Source: Icerya purchasi (Eukaryota > Arthropoda > Insecta > Hemiptera > Monophlebidae). From it: a stretch of DNA of 64,000 nucleotides. Shown in pieces: positions 58,594-64,000 of the stretch (positions are counted from its first letter, which is position 1; every line of letters begins with the position of its first letter). The translations under genes were made by a program, and so were the position numbers. The notes beneath the pieces were generated by a model. It made no database searches. It was not told the DNA's origin and was given only the letters and a program-made list of their open reading frames with translations. The stretch spans positions 393,362,557-393,426,556 of the forward strand of contig CM077115.1 in the NCBI GenBank assembly GCA_039619475.1. The letters are read 5' to 3'.

Positions 58594-59090
58594 TTAATTA
58601 CAACTAATTCGTAGGCCGGTCCCATTAGAAAAAGGTGTCCCAATTTTATGTAACCAAAAAAATGTTCTAATTTGATGTAACGTTTGTAATATTTTCATTT
58701 TTACCAACTTCCAAAAAGAAATAGGTTATACGTTAGTCGCGTATGTTTTTTGTTTTTTTATGTTTGTTCGAGCATAACCCACATTTATATAGACCGATTT
58801 TACTGATTCTTTGTCCATTAGAAAAAGTATCCCATTCAACTTAGGCATCACATGTGAGTAATGATGAAAATCGGTGAATATAAACTGAATAATTATGGAG
58901 AAACGTGAAAAAAAAAAAAAAAAAAAAGCTTTCGAACAGATAAAAGAATTACGTTGTAAATTTTGATCATTTTATGTATAGAAGAGAAAGAGACAAAAAT
59001 GTAAGCAAAAGGGGTCAAGGAGCACAGCCCCTTGCCAGGCCAAAATAGCCGAGTTTTATATATATGTATATATATGTGTGTGTGTGTGTA
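58594..59090 (+). repeat. TA-ended hairpin repeat, copy 3 (diverged, enlarged middle)
   Basis: Starts TAATTACAACTAATTCGTAG, then GGTGTCCCAATTTTATGTAA. A different middle part (58690-58940) replaces the usual AATTTTATGTAACG repeats. The usual second half resumes: AGAATTACGTTGTAAATTTT, GAAGAGAAAGAGACAAAAAT, GGGGTCAAGGAGCACAGCCC, CTTGCCAGGCCAAAATAGCC and GAGTTTTATATATATGT, then (TA/TG)n to 59090. Confidence 0.75.
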
Positions 59091-60791
59091 CATAATATGT
59101 GCAAAATAGTAAAGCGTCGTCTGCCATCAATAGGTTCTATACCAGTTGAATATGCTCAATGGAAAATACGGTCTCAATGACTTTTCCGGTAAATTTTAAA
59201 ATTTTTCAATACAGAACTAGTACGGACAGTCATTTCGTGACCAGCATCTGTCACGGAACAACACTTGGTCGTGAACACTCTCTTCAAAGTGTTTCTGTAT
59301 GCTGCGCAAGTGAAAGAAAACTGAATTTCGATTGGCGCAAATGAAGTCGGCTTTTTCGAAAGCGCGAATGAGAACAGGGTCAGCTACGGAGTTGCCTCAA
59401 GAAAGTAATTGGATACATCAGATGTAATCCAAGTAATACGTCGATCAGATTTATGTCTAATTCTCGCGACACCGAAACTGACGGAGAAGAGAAATTAATC
59501 AGGCCTACATCGATCATTTTCTTTTTATGGAAAAATGAGAAATACACGCCAGTTTTCACGCAAGGTCCGCGCTGCCGTAATAAACTCGCAGCCTACCAAT
59601 GTTAACAACAAACTGATTTAATATGCAGCCTGAAAGATTCCTCCGATATACGCGGTCACCATTAATCAAATCGAAACAGGTGTAATAAATAAAAGCGGCC
59701 GACATTGTACGGCATTTCCTTTAACTGTTTGCATACTGCGCGTTTACTCGCACGAAACAGGCGATAAAAGTTACTATTCGGCGAATAAATGGCGACTCGC
59801 TTTTTCCCAGCAGTCAGCCAACCGTTTGTTTGAATGCGTACAGAAGGAGATAAGTTGGGGCCATCCTGTTGCGTGCTTAACTCCAGTCACAATCAGGAAG
59901 GTAAAAATTAGTGAATCGTTGGATTCTCGGCAGATTCTCCGAAGTGGATTAATAGTATCCCCCCAGCGACAAAACCGACCTAACCGTCTAAAGTTTAAAA
60001 TCAATCAGTTACGTTTGAAAGCACTTTGTGGCCTTTTTCCCTTTTTTACGGCTAAATTTCTCTTATTTTTTTAATGTTTTATTATTATTATTATTATTAA
60101 TTTTTTTTTTTGGTAACGATTCTTTGGATATACATAATTTCTTATTTTACGTCTTTCAATGTTAAGGCGGAAAAAAACAAACGGATTTTTGTTTAAATAC
60201 ATCGAGGGCAACCAAATACACATCTAACCTGTAACCGACATTTATTTCTAATTTAAAAGATTAAACTGACCATAGGTCGAAAGTCGGATCAAAAAGAAAA
60301 AAAAAGTACATTATTCCTGCTAATCCAATTATTAACGAAAAGGTTTTGCACCCTTTGGGAATTCATTCTGTACCCACAACCCGTTTATGTACAGCGTGCT
60401 AGCAAATCGCGGCGTATAATTGACAATTTTCCTCCACGCATTACGGTAATAAAACTAATAAAAATACTAAATAATTTATGACAGTTTGTTGCAATATAAC
60501 ATTAAAACATAAAATAGAAATAAAAAAATGAAATGCGAACTTCCTTAGGGATTAAAACCGGATGACATTTTATTTTTCTTCCATGCCTTCTAGGCCGTAG
60601 TATGCAGTCAAAGTTCAGGTATATGTTTTTTAATTCTATCCCCTTATCTGATTCGATTGCCGCTCGTTGTTTCTTACGTTTTAATAATCCCATTTCTAAA
60701 ACTATGTCCTACAGCACTGATCCGCAGGGAAATATATCAGCAGCCTTGAGAAATATCGTTAACGACAGATATTGAAAGGTGCGCCTTATTA

Positions 60792-60795
<4 letters not shown>
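59091..60795. other. No recognisable feature
   Basis: Overlapping frames on both strands at 59774-60074 lie in a GC-richer patch but carry no motif I recognise and no convincing splice pair. The rest is AT-rich. Confidence 0.45.

Positions 60796-60796
<1 letters not shown>

Positions 60797-60847
<51 letters not shown>
60797..60847. repeat. (TA)n microsatellite, 51 bases
   Basis: Uninterrupted TA repeat, the longest pure one in the window. No hairpin repeat adjoins it. Confidence 0.95.
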
Positions 60848-60849
<2 letters not shown>

Positions 60850-61305
60850 ACTGGCTACTGACCAAAACGTAAATAATCACTATCGCACATTCTCACACAA
60901 TGCCGATTTTATAACAGCTACAGAATACGAAATTCGAAATAATCAAGATCGCAATATTTGCCCTTAATTTCCCCAGAGCAGCTGAACCTGCCTAATTTAG
61001 AAAATAAAAATCAAAGGTTGTCCCCGATTCCCGCGAAAGAAAAAATACTTCATAAAAAGAAAGAAAGAAAAAATTAAAAAAAGAAATTCGAAAACGAAAC
61101 GTACTAAGATGTTTTAAATTTATTCGATGGACATTTAACACATTTCGAAACGGATTAACTCCTCGAGTTTCGATACTACAGTTGTATTGTAAAATTTCCT
61201 TTTTTCTTTCTTCCTTTAGTTTGAATCAATCTCATGTTCGCATTAAATAAATTTTCTAACGAAATTACGAGATAAATTGTCAACATGGAAGATAACTAAT
61301 TACAC
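60848..61305. other. No recognisable feature
   Basis: AT-rich; nothing identified. Confidence 0.5.
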
Positions 61306-61310
61306 AGATA

Positions 61311-61491
61311 CGAACACTCAATATATTATGATAAATGGAAAACATGAAATATAAAAAAAATTAAAACTACCGACTAGTTTCGAACTATTCCGTTCCACCC
61401 GTAATCATGAATGAAATTGTTCGAAACTGTCGGTGTTTTTATACTTTTTATGTTTTAAGTTTTCAATTTATCGTAATATATCGAGTGTTCG
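61311..61491. repeat. Foldback element with retroelement-end-like centre
   Basis: The left arm CGAACACTCAATATATTATG ... CCGACTAGTTTCGAAC (61311-61385) and right arm (61419-61491) are inverted repeats of about 73 bases with scattered mismatches. The centre, on the minus strand, reads CATGATTACGGGTGGAACGG then AATAGTTCGAAACTAG. This resembles the conserved 3' motif seen at ends of some insect retroelements. Confidence 0.75.
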
Positions 61492-61962
61492 TTTAATTTA
61501 ATAAATTTATTATATGAATGTCAAAATGCTTGCAATTAATAGAAGATAACCCTTTATAAAATACGTATTCAATAAAAAACTTTATGTTCGTTAATCATTC
61601 TACGGAATGTGTTACTCCATGAGGCTCTCTCAAAAGCAAACATCTGAACATCCCAAAGGTTCTATAAAAACTTGCATTCTATTTTGTATACGTCTGTGTA
61701 ATAAATAGTCGTACAAATAACAATAAAAATTCACCGGGAAAATCTTTAAAACTCCAAATATATTCTTTAAATGCATACAACGGCATTTTTTAAACCATGT
61801 TACGGTTTGTTAAACTAACCAGATCTGCTGTTAACGTTCTCGTAAAAAATTGGGAACTTTTATAAGGTTAAAGCAACTTGTGGTACGGAAATAATAAATT
61901 ATTTCATGCAGTTTTACTGTGCTAGTGTATACCTAAAAAATATATATTACGATATACTTACA
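61492..61962. other. No recognisable feature
   Basis: AT-rich; nothing identified. Confidence 0.5.
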
Positions 61963-62323
61963 TATATATATATATATATATATATAACCCGGCCTTTTTG
62001 GCCTCGCAAGGGGCTGTGCCCCTTTGTCCCTCTTGCTGTCAATTCTGTCTCTTTCTCTTCTATACTTTGTATAAAATGATCAAAATTTACAATGTAATTC
62101 TTACTGGCATCAACACAAAAAAATAACATAATCACAAAAATCCTATCCTAACATTCAACTTTCATTATATAAAATTAAGACATTTTTTCGTTACATATTT
62201 CGTTACATAAAATTGTGACATTTTTTAAATGAAAATCACAAAAATTCTATAAAATATAACAAACGTTACATAAAATTGGGACATTTTTTCAAATAGGGGG
62301 TAGCCTAAGAATTACGTTGTAAG

Positions 62324-62354
<31 letters not shown>
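61963..62354 (-). repeat. TA-ended hairpin repeat, copy 4 (most complete)
   Basis: (TA)n at 61963-61985 is followed by ACCC, GGCC-ttttt-GGCC, TCGC, AAGGGGC-tgt-GCCCCTT, the TCTGTCTCTTTCTCTTCTAT block, ACAATGTAATTCTTACTGGC and CATAAAATTGTGACATTTT. The end block GGGGGTAGCCTAAGAATTAC and a second (TA)n at 62326-62354 close it. Both hairpins are perfect here, and both ends carry TA tracts, so it is the best copy for defining the family. Confidence 0.85.
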
Positions 62355-62357
<3 letters not shown>

Positions 62358-64000
62358 GAGTTGTGTTAGAAAAATCAAACAACAAAAATTACAAAAGCAA
62401 ATGTTAAAAAATTATTTGTGCTCACTACTTCAAATTCGAACTTTGTTGAAATAATCTGTTATATTTATTTTATATCCGCTTAAATGATTTTATCGATCTT
62501 GTTTTATTATATTTAATTGGCTAATTTTCATTTTTATTTCTTACTGCTTTATTTCTCATCGATAAATTATATTTACAAATGTTCTCTTTTTACAAACAAT
62601 CAACGTATATTCTCAATTATGTAAATGAAATAGTCGCGGTGCGGTTAATAATTTAATATTTTTTTCCGTGAAAGTGAAAATAATTCGCGTTTTTTGACGC
62701 AACCCAACGAACTTTAAACTGACATCTCTAGTTTTTATTTATTAAGAGTATTACCGGGTTTCGGGAGAAAATAAACAACAGTTTACGTTGCCTAGCCGGG
62801 GACCGGTATAGGGTAAAGAAAAAGTTGAGAAACATATTAGGTTCCAAATTATTCGCTTTTATAAGATTTGTTGGGTATCTCGGTGATCGGCTATTAGTTA
62901 CCGATTGGCCAGTATTTCTTGGGTTCCGGTTACCAGTTGGCCAATTACTCAAAGACACATTCTCGTATGTGTCCTAAAATAGTTGCCAATTGGCGCCGTC
63001 CGAACCTACTATCGCTTTGTAAATTTGTTTTCACTAACATCATTCCATCGTTCCATTTGAATACTTAATTACGTACTTTTATGCTTCGAAAGCAAAGTCG
63101 AAATAAATCGCAAATATTGAATTTCATTCGGAAAAATCAAACTTGATTTGCTGCCTCGGTCATATGAAGCACACACTTAAACGCATCGAAAAATAGAAAA
63201 AATCAGTTAACCAGATATACTAATAAATTCATATGGTATATACAACTTAAAACTATTATTATTATTTTTTTTTAGACTTGGCCAACTGGCGATAACTATC
63301 TAGGACTAAAGGAAGATGTTAAAAGTTCAGTTTTAAACCGAGATCGGAAATTAGAAAATAAGCTGAAATAAGCATCAAAGACGGCTTCGTCATTAATATA
63401 TAATCTAATACTAAGTCATTAATTTTCTTCTTTTATTGATTTTCTTCGCTGCCAACAAGTTTATTTATTTTTTTTTTTCATAATCATTCATAAAATCTAA
63501 ACCATTATAATAGTGCCTTTCAATTTTGGCACTAATTAGTGAGTTCATTCTCTCTTCGCTTCACTCATGCAATTAATATAATTTGTTACAAGAGGCGATT
63601 ATTAAATAGCGAAAACAAATATCTATAAACTTCCGTTCACGTTCTAGCTTTAATCTGAAATCTCGCGGCCAAATCTAAGCTGAAAAATTAACTTTCGATT
63701 AGATTCTCGATAATGTCGTTCGCTCCTGAAAAAAAATATTCTCCTAAATACTGCAGCAGTTAGGTGAGAACTAAGCTATTCCTGAAGCGACCATGCCATC
63801 ACTACTTAAAATTTTGTCCTTTGCGATAAAAAATACATCCGTCGAAACCTGATAAAATTATATCTGATCCTTAGGAATTCTGCTTAGGGCCGCATTTTCG
63901 AATGAATTAGTTTATGATACTAAATGTTTACAGGCATCACACACTGTAGAGAGGGGGGAATTTCAGTTTCGGTTTTAATCGCATCATATTTCATCTCAAT
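62355..64000. other. No recognisable feature
   Basis: AT-rich DNA to the window end. The minus-strand frame at 62728-62958 spans a GC-richer patch with two similar 'TTGGCCA' segments but no known domain. Confidence 0.45.

Noticed and set aside
59774..60074. Overlapping 76-82 codon frames as a possible exon
   Set aside because: No recognisable motif, and I could not find a convincing splice-site pair.
1..64000. CRISPR arrays, operons, rRNA genes, viral genes
   Set aside because: No regular direct repeats with unique spacers, no rRNA-like blocks, no closely packed genes, and no viral protein motifs were seen; the window is eukaryotic.

Overview
The window looks like nuclear DNA from an insect, or at least an arthropod. 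It is strongly AT-rich, full of homopolymer runs and (TA)n tracts, and has no operon-like packing, ribosome binding sites or prokaryotic genes. The repeats are families known from insect genomes: mariner, jockey, CR1/X-like, RTE-like and I/R1-like LINEs, a Helitron and foldback MITEs. The insect order cannot be fixed from the sequence. Nearly all the short open reading frames are chance frames in AT-rich DNA or broken pieces of transposons.

Only one piece of a cellular protein-coding gene is convincing: a 311-base exon on the minus strand at 35115-35425. It has good splice sites and encodes the N-terminal part of an SLC22-type organic cation/carnitine transporter (TM1 plus the start of the first extracellular loop). 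The rest of that gene was not found, so much of the window is probably long-intron or intergenic DNA filled with transposons.

Layout. 0.5-0.7 kb: LINE scrap (-). 1.5-2.6 kb: CR1/X-like LINE fragment split by copy 1 of a TA-ended hairpin repeat. 3.6-5.0 kb: degraded jockey LINE with poly-A end (+). 5.2-5.35 kb: (TA)n plus a related hairpin. 12.4-12.95 kb: decayed coiled-coil coding region. 13.9-14.8 kb: composite foldback MITE, copy A. 15.4-16.0 kb: LINE RNase H fragment (-). 20.1-20.75 kb: repeat copy 2 inside an RT fragment. 22.6-23.0 kb: hAT-like MITE. 25.0-25.45 kb: diverged tandem repeat. 30.35-33.7 kb: nearly full-length RNase H-bearing LINE (-). 35.1-35.4 kb: SLC22 exon. 39.1-41.9 kb: cluster of foldback MITE copy B, non-autonomous Helitron and an intact mariner. 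45.2-45.7 kb: LINE RNase H fragment, then a long hairpin with a G-rich loop. 48.4-49.0 kb: R1-like LINE endonuclease fragment (-). 49.8-51.8 kb: TTAA-flanked element with a Mutator/Kolobok-like transposase pseudogene. 52.5-52.7 kb: SINE-like repeats. 53.96-54.6 kb: RTE-like LINE with a 17-bp target duplication. 54.65-55.15 kb: element with paired subterminal motifs. 55.2, 58.6 and 62 kb: further copies of the TA-ended hairpin repeat. 61.3 kb: 180-bp foldback.

The strongest candidate for something undescribed is the TA-ended hairpin repeat. It has five copies here on both strands, a (TA)n tract beside each complete copy, two adjacent hairpins at one end, and two copies that interrupt LINE reverse transcriptase frames. 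The mariner at 40570-41888 is the only element here that looks intact enough to be active.
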